From positions 48,554 to 112,553 of the forward strand of contig JAATGV010000037.1 of NCBI GenBank assembly GCA_015654475.1: a stretch of DNA of 64,000 nucleotides, read 5' to 3'. Below the pieces are notes generated by a model that was given only the letters and a program-made list of their open reading frames with translations, searched no databases and was not told the DNA's origin. This document shows, piece after piece, positions 35,899-45,038 of this stretch. The position numbers and the translations under genes were made by a program. The DNA comes from Actinomycetales bacterium (GTDB taxonomy: Bacteria > Actinomycetota > Actinomycetes > Actinomycetales > Microbacteriaceae). Every line of letters starts with the position of its first letter. The first letter of the stretch is position 1.

Positions 35899-36348
35899 TC
35901 AGTTTCCCATCTTTTGAATGACCGCCAGTACTTCGGCGGAAGTGTGTGCGGCGAGCAGTTGCGTGCAAAGTTGCTCGTCGCTGAGGAGAGATGCGAGTTC
36001 TCTCATGGTTTCGAGGTGTGCGTTCGCATCGGTCGCAGCGAGGCAAAGGAACAAGTCGATCGGATGCTGAGGATCATCGTTGAGGAGAACGGTCGGGCTC
36101 ACCCGCAGGCTCGAGAGGCCCGTGTGCTGCACCCCGTTCTCCGGCCGTGAATGCGCCAGAGCGATCCCAAAGCCGAGATCGATGTAGACGCCTCCTGCGG
36201 CAATCGACGCCGTGATGGCATCCACATAGGCGGAGGTTATCGATCCCGACTCCAGCAGAGGCGCTGTCACCAGGTCGATCGCTTCACGCCATCCTCCGAC
36301 GTTCTGCGCGAAGCGAATGGTGTCTTTGTTGAGGTAATCGTTGAGCAC
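35899..36348 (-). CDS. PTS component IIA (mannitol/fructose/ascorbate type)
   Basis: The 149-residue IIA protein relays phosphate from HPr to IIB. The active-site histidine is in GIALAHSRPENGVQHTG near residue 65, as in the PTS_EIIA_2 family. It lies 56 bases downstream of the gntR stop codon. Together with IIB and IIC it forms a complete split ascorbate-type PTS. Confidence 0.9.
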   Translation of the reverse strand: MLNDYLNKDTIRFAQNVGGWREAIDLVTAPLLESGSITSAYVDAITASIAAGGVYIDLGFGIALAHSRPENGVQHTGLSSLRVSPTVLLNDDPQHPIDLFLCLAATDANAHLETMRELASLLSDEQLCTQLLAAHTSAEVLAVIQKMGN

Positions 36349-36404
36349 GTGTTCTGATCCTGTTCGGTTGCCGGTTGAAGAGGTTAAGGGTGCAGAGAGA
36401 TGCG

Positions 36405-37136
36405 TCAGCCGTGCAGGTTGAACGAGATCTCGCTGTTCTGCGGAGTGAAGTGAGAGGTGCCGTATGCGACGGCCCGATCGTCGGCATCGAAGACGGTGGA
36501 AGCGATCTTGAGGAGCGTGTGGCCGACATCGATTCCAAGCTGATCCGCGAGGAACGGATTCGCCTCCTCAAGCGACACGAGCAAGTCGTTGCGCTCAAGG
36601 ACGACCCCGTGTGTGTCTTTCAGATAGCCGTAGAGCGAGCCATCCGTGAAATCGACCCCCGCCGTGTCCGGGAAGAGAGCATGCGGTAGATAGGTGACGA
36701 CGAGGTGGTGCAGAATTCCGTTGACGAAACGCAGACGGGTGAGCTCCACGACGCGGTCGGCGGCACTGATATTCAACTGGGCCGCGACAAGCCCTCCGGC
36801 GAGGACGACTTCCTGCTTGATCACCGAGGTCGTGACGGTGAAGCCCTCGTTCGACTGCTGCGCGTAGAAGCCGGTGACAGCATCCGCGAAGCGCTCGCGA
36901 TAGCTCAGGGTGTACTGCGGCTCGATGACAAAAGTTCCTTTGCCGTGCTCACGCACGAGACGGCCGTCTGAGATAAGCCCGTCGACAGCGTGCCTCAGGG
37001 TGATCCGGCTCACACCATACTCGTCGCACAGAACAGGCTCTGCGGGAAGCCGGTCGCCCGGCTGCATCTCCTGGATCCGCGAAAGAAGATGCTCACGCAC
37101 CGCCACATATTTGCTGGTTCCGCTCGCCGTCGGCAT
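36405..37136 (-). CDS. GntR/HutC-family regulator of the PTS-transketolase locus
   Basis: The 243-residue protein has an N-terminal GntR winged helix (RIQEMQPGDRLPAEPVLCDEYGVSRITLRHAVDGLI, residues ~19-55) and a C-terminal UTRA effector domain ending IASTVFDADDRAVAYGTSHFTP. UTRA domains usually bind a phosphorylated sugar. It heads the PTS operon and diverges from transketolase. Two identical pseudo-palindromes lie at the two promoters, which makes it the likely local repressor; the effector is unknown. Confidence 0.9.
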   Translation of the reverse strand: MPTASGTSKYVAVREHLLSRIQEMQPGDRLPAEPVLCDEYGVSRITLRHAVDGLISDGRLVREHGKGTFVIEPQYTLSYRERFADAVTGFYAQQSNEGFTVTTSVIKQEVVLAGGLVAAQLNISAADRVVELTRLRFVNGILHHLVVTYLPHALFPDTAGVDFTDGSLYGYLKDTHGVVLERNDLLVSLEEANPFLADQLGIDVGHTLLKIASTVFDADDRAVAYGTSHFTPQNSEISFNLHG

Positions 37137-37207
37137 CGCCTGACCTCCGCATCATTGCTAGAAAACGTCGTAACCGATGCCCCGCAGGGAGGGCTAGACA
37201 TCAGGTC

Positions 37208-37218
37208 GTCATAATGAC
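37208..37218. promoter_or_regulatory. Putative GntR operator 1
   Basis: GTCATAATGAC is a palindrome around one central base. It sits just at the expected transcription start of the gntR-PTS promoter. An exact counterpart (central base reversed) lies at 37292-37302. Confidence 0.7.
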
Positions 37219-37225
37219 TTGAATG

Positions 37226-37254
37226 ATCATATGGCGACCTGTTTCGTTTTGCAA
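37226..37254 (-). promoter_or_regulatory. Promoter of the gntR-PTS operon
   Basis: On the minus strand TTGCAA, a 17-base spacer and TATGAT give a near-consensus sigma-70-like promoter. Start of transcription is expected near 37219, at the edge of operator 1. Confidence 0.7.
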
Positions 37255-37291
37255 GCGCATTTGGGCTTATCTCTCGGCAGCAACGGATAGA

Positions 37292-37302
37292 GTCATTATG
37301 AC
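37292..37302. promoter_or_regulatory. Putative GntR operator 2
   Basis: GTCATTATGAC is the same site as operator 1 on the other strand, 84 bp away. It overlaps the likely -35 of the transketolase promoter. Confidence 0.7.
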
Positions 37303-37324
37303 GTCATGATTTCTGGTGTATTCT
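37296..37324 (+). promoter_or_regulatory. Putative promoter of the transketolase gene
   Basis: TTATGA, a 17-base spacer and TATTCT lie 45 bases ahead of the transketolase start. The -35 is weak and is covered by operator 2, fitting a repressed promoter. Confidence 0.5.
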
Positions 37325-37369
37325 CGGCTTTCGGACCGGCTCGCCGCGAGCCGATCGAAGGAGCGAACT

Positions 37370-39415
37370 GTGAAAGACAACGAAGCCACCGCCATCGTGG
37401 CCGCCCGCCTCTTGGCCCTCGACGCCGTCGAGGCAGCCGGGTCAGGGCACCCCGGAACCGCGATCGCGCTGGCACCCATCGCGACCACGCTGTTCCACAA
37501 GCACATTCGGCACGATCCGCGCACACCAGACTGGGCCGGCCGCGATCGCTTCATCCTTTCCTGCGGGCACGCAAGCATCCTGCTGTACACCCAACTCTTC
37601 CTCACGGGCTACGACGTCGCGCTCGATGATCTCAAGTCTTTCCGCGCACTCGACTCGCTCACCCCGGGACATCCGGAGTACGGCCACACCCCCGGCGTCG
37701 AGACGACAACCGGGCCCCTCGGCCAAGGTCTGGCCACCGCAGTCGGCATGGCGATGGGGATCAAGCACGAACAAGCGCTGTACGACCCGTCCGCAGCAAA
37801 GGGCACCTCACCCTTCGAGCGCACAGTGTGGGTGCTCGTCTCCGATGGGGACCTGCAGGAAGGCATCTCGTATGAGGCAGGCGCACTCGCAGGCAGACAT
37901 AAGCTCGACAACCTCGTCGTCATCTACGACGACAACGACATTCAGATCGCGGGTTCCACTTCGCTCACCCAGTCCGAGGATATCGCCGCGCGATTCACCG
38001 CCCAAGGCTGGAAGGTAGACAAGGTCGGTCTCGCAGAAAACGGCGACGTCGACCTCGTCACCCTCGACACCGTGCTTGCAAAGGGCGCCGAAAACCCCGA
38101 CAGGCCGCGGCTCGTGATCGTCAAATCACAGATCGCCTGGCCTGCTCCGCATGCGACAGGAACGGCCGCCTCGCATGGCTCACCCCTCGGAGCGCAAGAG
38201 GCCGCAGCGACACGCGCAGTACTCGGCGTCGAAACCGGCCCCTTCGAGGTCAGCGAAGAAGCGATCGCATACGGCCACGAGGCAATCAGCCGCGGCGCGG
38301 CACTTCGCGCGCACTGGCAGAGCAAGCAGACCGACTGGGAGAACGCCAATCCCGATCTCGCGGCCGAACTGAAGCGCACCCGGGCGGGCAAACTGCCCAC
38401 AACGCTGCGTGCAACGCTGCCAACATTTCACCCAGGCGACAGCCTCGCCACCCGCGATGCCTCGGGAAAAGCGATCCAGGCGATCGCTGCGGCGCTCCCC
38501 GAATTCTGGGGCGGCTCTGCCGACTTGGCCGAGCCCAACCGAACGGCCATTTCACACGGCGGAAACTTCCTTCCTGAAGAGGGCGAGGATTCGGGTCGCG
38601 CGGGTCGCAACGTGCACTGGGGCGTTCGCGAACACGCGATGGCCGCAGCCATGAACGGCATCTCGCTCATCAACGGCTCCCGCTTCTTCGCAGGCACATT
38701 CCTCGTCTTCAGCGACTACCAGCGTCCTTCGATCAGGCTCGCCACGCTCATGCATCTGCCTGTCACCTACCTATGGAGCCACGATTCTGTGGCACTCGGC
38801 GGCGATGGCCCAACCCATCAGCCCATCGAGCACCTCGCCTCCCTCCGCGCCATCCCCGGATTCAGTGTCGTACGACCCGCAGACGCCGTGGAGACAGCGG
38901 CGGCCTGGCTCGCGATCCTCGAACGGCGAGGGCCCGCCGGCCTCGTTCTCGCCCGGCAACCGGTACCCGTTGCATCCACACCCAGCGAAACCGTCTACGA
39001 CGGAGTGGCACGAGGTGCGTACATCGTTCTGGACGCGCCCGACCCCGACGTGATCGTTGTGGCAACCGGTAGTGAGGTAGCGCTCGCCCTCGAAGCGGCA
39101 GAAACGTTCGCGAACAGCGACATCGCCGTGCGCGTCGTGTCGATGCCCTCCCGCGAATGGTTCGCAGAGCAGACACCCGAGTACCGCGAATCGGTGCTGC
39201 CGCAGGCTGTACGGGCTCGCGTCGTGGTCGAGGCAGCGGCGACCTTCGGTTGGGCCGATGTCGCCGGCCCAACCGGCGAGATCGTGGGGATCGACGAATT
39301 CGGACTCTCTGCTCCTGCAGAGGACGCGCTCCGCGCCCGCGGGATGACAGTGGAGCGAGTCTCACGTGCCATCATGGACACCGTTTCGGCGGCCCACCCG
39401 GTCCAGACCGTATAG
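37370..39415 (+). CDS. tkt: Transketolase
   Basis: Transketolase moves two-carbon units between pentose phosphates with thiamine diphosphate. The 681-residue protein has GSGHPGTAIALAPI, HTPGVETTTGPLGQGLATAVG, the ThDP motif SDGDLQEGISYEAGALAG, and GVREHAMAAAMNG with the catalytic Glu, then DGPTHQPIEHLA. GTG at 37370 follows GAAGGAG by six bases. It diverges from the gntR-PTS operon, so it probably serves catabolism of the PTS sugar rather than acting as the only housekeeping copy. Confidence 0.93.
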   Translation: MKDNEATAIVAARLLALDAVEAAGSGHPGTAIALAPIATTLFHKHIRHDPRTPDWAGRDRFILSCGHASILLYTQLFLTGYDVALDDLKSFRALDSLTPGHPEYGHTPGVETTTGPLGQGLATAVGMAMGIKHEQALYDPSAAKGTSPFERTVWVLVSDGDLQEGISYEAGALAGRHKLDNLVVIYDDNDIQIAGSTSLTQSEDIAARFTAQGWKVDKVGLAENGDVDLVTLDTVLAKGAENPDRPRLVIVKSQIAWPAPHATGTAASHGSPLGAQEAAATRAVLGVETGPFEVSEEAIAYGHEAISRGAALRAHWQSKQTDWENANPDLAAELKRTRAGKLPTTLRATLPTFHPGDSLATRDASGKAIQAIAAALPEFWGGSADLAEPNRTAISHGGNFLPEEGEDSGRAGRNVHWGVREHAMAAAMNGISLINGSRFFAGTFLVFSDYQRPSIRLATLMHLPVTYLWSHDSVALGGDGPTHQPIEHLASLRAIPGFSVVRPADAVETAAAWLAILERRGPAGLVLARQPVPVASTPSETVYDGVARGAYIVLDAPDPDVIVVATGSEVALALEAAETFANSDIAVRVVSMPSREWFAEQTPEYRESVLPQAVRARVVVEAAATFGWADVAGPTGEIVGIDEFGLSAPAEDALRARGMTVERVSRAIMDTVSAAHPVQTV

Positions 39416-39634
39416 GAAAGTTCGCGAGTTCGCTCTTGCTTATGGGAAGAGCGCGGGGCGTCTCCGTCCATGGCCGTCAAGCCGAGCCGGTCACGCCCCG
39501 TCGAGACCCCTGGAAGCACTTCGGCGGGGAGTGGAAGAAGACACGCTCCCTCTAACCGCAACCTCAGCGCAATTCGACGTCACATCCAGCTGCCCGATTC
39601 GCCCCCGAAGCATTCCGTACGGGAAGATAGGCAC

Positions 39635-40840
39635 GTGACCCGAAAAACTCATGACATTCAGGTGAGCCACGCTGGCAGCCTGCCCCGCACCCCCGAGTTG
39701 TTCGCCGCGAATGCGGCCCGAATTGCTGGCGAAGAAGGTGACTTCGATGCCGTGTTGCGAGATGCCATTGTGGACGTCGTGCAACGGCAGCGTGATGCAG
39801 GAGTCACCATCGTCGGCGACGGAGAATACGGAAAATCCATGTCGAGTCCATTCGATTTCGGCGCATGGTGGAACTATTCGTTCACCCGCCTCGGCGGCCT
39901 CGAACTCGATACCGACAGCACATGGTTGCTCAACCGCAGGTATTCTCGTCCCGGCCACATCGAGACCACAGGATTCGCTTTCCGTCGAGACCACCAGGCC
40001 TTCGCCGAGGCCTACGAGGATCCGGGTGCCGGCATCTTTGTCGGCGAAGCGCCACAGGGCTTCCCCATCGTCACGGGGGAACTCACGTACACAGGGCACG
40101 AAGCGGTGAACCGGGACGTTGCGAACCTGATCAATGCGCTAGAGGCAACAGGCACGGAAAGCGGATTCATTACGGCGCTTTCGCCAGGAAGCCTCACTCG
40201 AATCAGCAACGCCTATTACGACACAGATGAGGAGTTCGTGTGGGCAGCGGCGGAAGCCCTCCGCGAGGAGTATCTCACCATCACCGACGCCGGGCTGACC
40301 CTGCAAATCGACGACCCGTCGTTCGCCGAGAATTTCGACCAGATCGAGCCAGAGCCGGCCATCGAAGACTATCTCGCCTACACCCAGAAGCGTGTCGAGG
40401 CTCTCAACTGGGCGCTACGAGGAATCCCCGAAGAACAAGTACGTTTCCATCTCTGTTGGGGCAGCTGGCACGGCCCGCACACGACCGACATCGAGTTGCG
40501 ACATATCGTGAAACTGCTGCTCACCATCAACGCGTCGGGGTATTCGTTTGAAGCAGCCAACGCACGCCACGAACACGAGTGGACAGTGTGGAACGATGTG
40601 AAGCTTCCGGAAGGCAAAGTGCTCATTCCCGGCCTTGTCGGTCACAGCACCAACGTCGTCGAGCATCCGGAACTCGTGGCACAGCGACTCAGGCACTTCA
40701 CTGATGCTGTTGGCGAGGCAAACGTTATCGCTTCCACAGACTGCGGACTGGGTGGCAGGATCCATCCTCAGATAGCGTGGGCCAAGCTCGAAGCACTTGC
40801 CGCAGGCACAGCTCTTGTCAACAAGGCACAGAAAAGCTAA
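39635..40840 (+). CDS. MetE-like cobalamin-independent methionine synthase family protein
   Basis: The 401-residue protein matches the C-terminal catalytic barrel of MetE: SHAGSLPRTPEL, VTIVGDGEYGK, LQIDDPSF, and zinc-ligand segments HLCWGSWHGPHTTD and ASTDCGLGGR. The MetE N-terminal half is absent, as is usual for this family branch, and the methyl donor may not be folate. GTG at 39635 is chosen to give the family's normal N-terminus; upstream sequence does not resemble it. It lies 219 bases after transketolase; whether it shares that promoter is unclear. Confidence 0.83.
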   Translation: MTRKTHDIQVSHAGSLPRTPELFAANAARIAGEEGDFDAVLRDAIVDVVQRQRDAGVTIVGDGEYGKSMSSPFDFGAWWNYSFTRLGGLELDTDSTWLLNRRYSRPGHIETTGFAFRRDHQAFAEAYEDPGAGIFVGEAPQGFPIVTGELTYTGHEAVNRDVANLINALEATGTESGFITALSPGSLTRISNAYYDTDEEFVWAAAEALREEYLTITDAGLTLQIDDPSFAENFDQIEPEPAIEDYLAYTQKRVEALNWALRGIPEEQVRFHLCWGSWHGPHTTDIELRHIVKLLLTINASGYSFEAANARHEHEWTVWNDVKLPEGKVLIPGLVGHSTNVVEHPELVAQRLRHFTDAVGEANVIASTDCGLGGRIHPQIAWAKLEALAAGTALVNKAQKS

Positions 40841-40920
40841 TCCTTCGCGGCGTAGAGTTGGCTCTCGTTTCAGCGGGACATCAACCAGCGCGCCGCATAT
40901 ACCAATGAGGAGAACTCCGC

Positions 40921-41937
40921 GTGCCAAGGCAACAACAACCAGCTACCCCTGCTCTCGACGGCATGGCCAAGAAAGACCGGAAGGCGTATCAACGAGAGCT
41001 GAACCGCATCGAGCGTGAAGAACACGCCCGTCGGGTCAAGATGCGCAAACGAATCACCATCGCCGCCACCACCGCCATCGTTGCTGTTGCCCTTGCTGGG
41101 GTCGGGGTGTGGGTGTACGGGATGATCGCCGAAAGCCATGTGGGACCGGGCGACATGCTCAGCGATGGGATCCAGTTCGTGTCAACGGGCACATCGAGCA
41201 CAGCGTCGAGCAACTCGATCACTGAGACGAACACCGACGGCATTGTTGCGTGGGGCACTCCTGTCGCCACGACCAACAACTTCGCCACCACGGGCAGGCT
41301 TGATGCTCAGGTATACCTCGATTACAGCGACAACGACTCGGCAACCTTCTGGTCTACCAATTCTTCTAAGCTCGGCACGTGGATCGTCTCGGCGTACATG
41401 AATCTCGAAGTGCACCCCATCGCTACCGACACAAGCAACGAGTACGCGGTGCGAGCCGTCGCAGCCTTCGGGTGTGTCGCTGACGGCGACCCAGAAAATG
41501 CATGGGCCGTCAATAGCGCTCTGCTCGCGGCCACCGCCACCGCGGAAAAGGACGACACGACGCTCTCTGTCGACGGCCTCTCATCCATCGTCGCGAACGC
41601 CGGAGTGACAAACACGGATGTGCTCGCTTGCGTGTCGAACGGCACCTTCGTCAATTGGGCCAAGGCTGCCAGTGAACGCGCTGCACAATCGACCCTGTAC
41701 GGCGACAACGCGGCGATCGCTACGGTACCTACTCTCACAGCAGCCGGACTCACCTTTGATGGTGACATCGATGATGCCGATGCCCTCGTGACCTTCCTCT
41801 CGGAAGAGGCCGTGAACGCAGCGATTGCGGAGGCTGGATTGGGCTCGGATAACGCGTCGCCGAGTGCATCACCAAGTGCGTCGCTAAGCACCAGCCAGGA
41901 TGCATCAAGTAGCGCGTCGCCTTCGGCGTCGGAATAA
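40921..41937 (+). CDS. Membrane-anchored DsbA/thioredoxin-fold protein lacking the CXXC motif
   Basis: The 338-residue protein has a charged N-terminus, one transmembrane helix (~44-68), and an extracellular domain resembling DsbA-like proteins: LDAQVYLDYSDNDSATFW, the LEVHPIA strand, VLACVSNGTFVNWAKAASERA and VPTLTAAGLTFDG (cis-Pro loop). At the site where such proteins carry CPxC it reads DNDS, so disulfide exchange there is impossible. The C-terminus is a Ser/Ala/Pro tail. GTG start follows GAGGAGA. The fold call is an inference from motif order. Confidence 0.68.
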   Translation: MPRQQQPATPALDGMAKKDRKAYQRELNRIEREEHARRVKMRKRITIAATTAIVAVALAGVGVWVYGMIAESHVGPGDMLSDGIQFVSTGTSSTASSNSITETNTDGIVAWGTPVATTNNFATTGRLDAQVYLDYSDNDSATFWSTNSSKLGTWIVSAYMNLEVHPIATDTSNEYAVRAVAAFGCVADGDPENAWAVNSALLAATATAEKDDTTLSVDGLSSIVANAGVTNTDVLACVSNGTFVNWAKAASERAAQSTLYGDNAAIATVPTLTAAGLTFDGDIDDADALVTFLSEEAVNAAIAEAGLGSDNASPSASPSASLSTSQDASSSASPSASE

Positions 41938-42012
41938 CGTCGGTCGCGGTCGGGAGCCGGACGGCGCCATGCAAACGGATGAGCAAGAGAGTGGATGGGT
42001 GGACGAACCGTC

Positions 42013-44925
42013 CTAATAGTTGAGGGACTTGGCCTCAGCGAGAACAACGGCAAGCGGCCTGCTCGAGACACCGCCGAGCTGTTGCGCCTGGGTGCGGCAG
42101 GAGAAGCCGTCGGCGAGCAGCGACGAATTGTCGGGAGCCTCGCGCAGCGCGGGAAGCAAAGCGTTTTCGGCCACCGCGACAGACATCTCGTAGTGCCCTT
42201 TCTCCATGCCGAAGTTGCCTGCAAGACCACAGCACCCGGCAAGCTCGGTGAACTCTGCGCCGGCGCGCTCGAGAACTTTGCGCTCCGCGGCAACGCCGCC
42301 AACCGCGTACTGGTGGCAGTGCGGCTGAACCACGAAATGTGCGTCGCTCAGGTCGGGAACCGCCCAAGGGTTCGTCTGGTCTTCTGTGATGTCACGGATC
42401 AGCTCGGGGAAAGCCACGACAGCGGCCGAGACAGACTTCGCTTGCACGGAATCAGGTAGCAGGTCGAGAAGGTCGCTGTGAAGCACCGCCGTACATGACG
42501 GCTCGACCCCGACGATCGGGATGCCCGCTGCCGCAAATGGGGCGAACGCTTCCACCAGATCGACGAGGCGCTTCCGCGCACCATCCAGCTGCCCTGTGGA
42601 AATCCATGTCAGCCCGCAACACGCATCGGGCGGGATGACCACCTCAAAGCCTGCATCCTCAAGCACCGCGATGACTGCGCGCGTCGCCGTGGGATCGACG
42701 CCGCTCGAAAAACTGTCGCTCCAGACAACCACCGGACCGCGAGGCGATGCCGACACCCCGTCGAAACTCGATACCCGGCTACGACCGTCAGTGCGCAGCC
42801 AACGAGCGAACGGGACCGACGTGATAGAGGGCAGGGATCTCTTGTCGTCAAGACCGCCAAAGCGGTGCAGCACCCAGCTCGCGAGCCGAGTAGACAAAAA
42901 CCAACTCGTCGTCCTTGGCGCGATTCGCGCAAGAGACAGCCAACGAGGAAGCCAGCCGAGAGAGTAATGAGAGAGCGGACGCATTCTGCCTTTGTACTTG
43001 CGGTACAGCACCTCAGACTTGTAGCGAGCCATGTCGATGCCTGCCGGGCAGTCCGATGCACACGCCTTGCACGACAGACACAGGTCCAACGCATCCTCCA
43101 CCTCGGCGGATGCCCAGCCTGCATCGACGAATGTTCCACGCACCATCTCTTCGAGCACCCGCGCGCGGGCACGAGTGGAGTCCTTTTCGTCCTTGGATGC
43201 CTGATATGACGGACACATGAATCCACCGCTTGCGCGCGAGTCGGCCCGGCACTTCCCCACCCCAGTGCAGCGGTGCACAGCGTTGGTAAAGCTGCCGCCG
43301 TCACTGGCAAAGTCGAAACCACCAGCGACCGCTTGGACGGGCCGAGCGAAAGGGCGGCGCACGTTGGCGTCGATCGGCGCCGGATTGACGAGAATGCCAG
43401 GATTCAGAATATTCTCTGGATCGAATATGTGCTTGACAGCGCCAAACAGTTGTATGGCCTCGGGGGAATACATCTCGGGCAGTAGCTCGCTTCGCGCACG
43501 ACCATCGCCATGCTCGCCAGACATCGAGCCGCCATAGCCAGCCACGAGGCGAGCAGCCTCCACGAGAAAGCTACGAAAGACAGCGGTTCCGTCTTGCAGC
43601 GGAATATCGATGCGGATATGCACGCATCCGTCACCGAAATGCCCATAGGGCAGGCCATCCAGACCGTGTTTGGCGAGCAGCGCATCAAAATCGCGCAGGT
43701 AGGCCCCAAGCCGCTCAGGCGGAACCGCCGCGTCTTCCCACCCCGGCCATGCCTGCTTGCCACCCGGAGTGCGACCGCCAAGACCAGCACCATCGGCCCG
43801 AATCTTCCATAAAGAGGAGGCGTCCGGCCCGGGTGGCAAAATCACTGCAGCCTGTGTGGCCGCGGAAGCAACCAGGGCCTCAGCCGCCCTACGAGCAGCC
43901 GCGTTGTCCGCGCCACCGACCTCGATCATCAGCCATCCGTTGCCCTCCGGCAGATCGGGTACGGCCGCGGCACCGAACTTGTGGCGGACAACCTCAACGA
44001 GCCGCGCATCCATCCCCTCCAAAGCCAACGGTCGATGCGGCAATAGAGCGGGCACGTCGTCGGCCGCGTCGGGCATCGACGGATATCCGAGCACAACGAG
44101 GTGAGGCGAGGCCGGCACCGGTTGCAGGCGAACTGTCGCGGACAGGATGATGCCGAGAGTGCCCTCGGTGCCGGAAAAAAACTGGGCGATCTTCTCGCCA
44201 CGCTCTGGCAACAGGCCCTCAAGAGCGTAACCGGAAACCTGACGACCGAACCGACCGAACTGCGTGCGCACCGTTGCCAGGTTGGCAGCGATGAGCTGCC
44301 TCAGTTCTGAGAAATCGTCCAGCCCCTTAGCCGCCGTGAACCGACGACCGGTGCCATCCACCATGTCGAGCGACACGACCTGATCACCCGTCTTGCCATA
44401 CGACAGGGCATGAGGCCCGCACGCGTTGTTGCCGATCGATCCGCCGATCGTGCACCTGGTCCATGTCGAGGGGTCCGGACCGAACCGCAATCCGAACGGG
44501 GCCGCCGCCTCCTGCAGTTGCGCAATCGTGACGCCAGGACGCACAACAGCCGTCCGCGCCTCAGGGTCGACGGCAATGATCTGATTGAAAAACCGAGAGG
44601 TGTCGAGCACGATGCCTTCGCCTACCGCATTGCCCGCGATGGATGTGCCCGCACCGCGCATCGTCACCGGAACGTGGTGGGAACGGGCGATACGGACCGC
44701 AGCAAGAATGTCATCCTCGGTGCGCGGAAACACGACGACGGCCGGAAGCACACGGTAGATCGACGCATCAGAGGAATACTCGGCACGGCGCCTGCTCGAC
44801 GAATCGACGATTTCGGCACCAGATGGCAGCTCTGCCTCAAGTCCGGCAATCAACGACAAGACAGGGTCGCCGGTCGGCCTCGGCCGGTTCCGCCGCGTGG
44901 GCAATTCGCTCGTTTGTCGTGCCAT
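42013..44925 (-). CDS. FAD-linked oxidase with Fe-S domain (D-lactate dehydrogenase-like)
   Basis: The 970-residue protein fuses an FAD-binding domain (VTMRGAGTSIAGNAVGEGIVLDTS near residue 95), a vanillyl-alcohol-oxidase-type C-terminal domain, and a ferredoxin plus cysteine-rich domain. CLSCKACASDCPAGIDMARYK near residue 612 is a 4Fe-4S motif; CCGLTWISTG and LAGCCGLAGNFGMEKGHYEM are CCG heterodisulfide-reductase-type motifs. Members oxidise D-lactate or D-2-hydroxyacids at the membrane. It diverges from an Ldh2-type gene, suggesting related hydroxyacid substrates. The ribosome-binding site is very close to the ATG. Confidence 0.88.
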   Translation of the reverse strand: MARQTSELPTRRNRPRPTGDPVLSLIAGLEAELPSGAEIVDSSSRRRAEYSSDASIYRVLPAVVVFPRTEDDILAAVRIARSHHVPVTMRGAGTSIAGNAVGEGIVLDTSRFFNQIIAVDPEARTAVVRPGVTIAQLQEAAAPFGLRFGPDPSTWTRCTIGGSIGNNACGPHALSYGKTGDQVVSLDMVDGTGRRFTAAKGLDDFSELRQLIAANLATVRTQFGRFGRQVSGYALEGLLPERGEKIAQFFSGTEGTLGIILSATVRLQPVPASPHLVVLGYPSMPDAADDVPALLPHRPLALEGMDARLVEVVRHKFGAAAVPDLPEGNGWLMIEVGGADNAAARRAAEALVASAATQAAVILPPGPDASSLWKIRADGAGLGGRTPGGKQAWPGWEDAAVPPERLGAYLRDFDALLAKHGLDGLPYGHFGDGCVHIRIDIPLQDGTAVFRSFLVEAARLVAGYGGSMSGEHGDGRARSELLPEMYSPEAIQLFGAVKHIFDPENILNPGILVNPAPIDANVRRPFARPVQAVAGGFDFASDGGSFTNAVHRCTGVGKCRADSRASGGFMCPSYQASKDEKDSTRARARVLEEMVRGTFVDAGWASAEVEDALDLCLSCKACASDCPAGIDMARYKSEVLYRKYKGRMRPLSHYSLGWLPRWLSLARIAPRTTSWFLSTRLASWVLHRFGGLDDKRSLPSITSVPFARWLRTDGRSRVSSFDGVSASPRGPVVVWSDSFSSGVDPTATRAVIAVLEDAGFEVVIPPDACCGLTWISTGQLDGARKRLVDLVEAFAPFAAAGIPIVGVEPSCTAVLHSDLLDLLPDSVQAKSVSAAVVAFPELIRDITEDQTNPWAVPDLSDAHFVVQPHCHQYAVGGVAAERKVLERAGAEFTELAGCCGLAGNFGMEKGHYEMSVAVAENALLPALREAPDNSSLLADGFSCRTQAQQLGGVSSRPLAVVLAEAKSLNY

Positions 44926-45038
44926 GTCTCCTATTGTTACTCACCCACCGCGCTCGGCACGGCTAGGCACGGCCGCATCCACGCATCCGCCAAGCATGGC
45001 GAAAGTCCGGCGATGTGCGCAGGTCTACAATCGAGCAT

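Noticed and set aside
39416..39634. SAM or cobalamin riboswitch ahead of the MetE-like gene
   Set aside because: I searched for core motifs by eye and found none that fit; the region also may be just a spacer.
41322..42302. Minus-strand frame of 326 codons across the DsbA-like and FAD oxidase genes
   Set aside because: It overlaps two well-supported genes and has Ser/Ala/Arg-rich non-protein-like composition.
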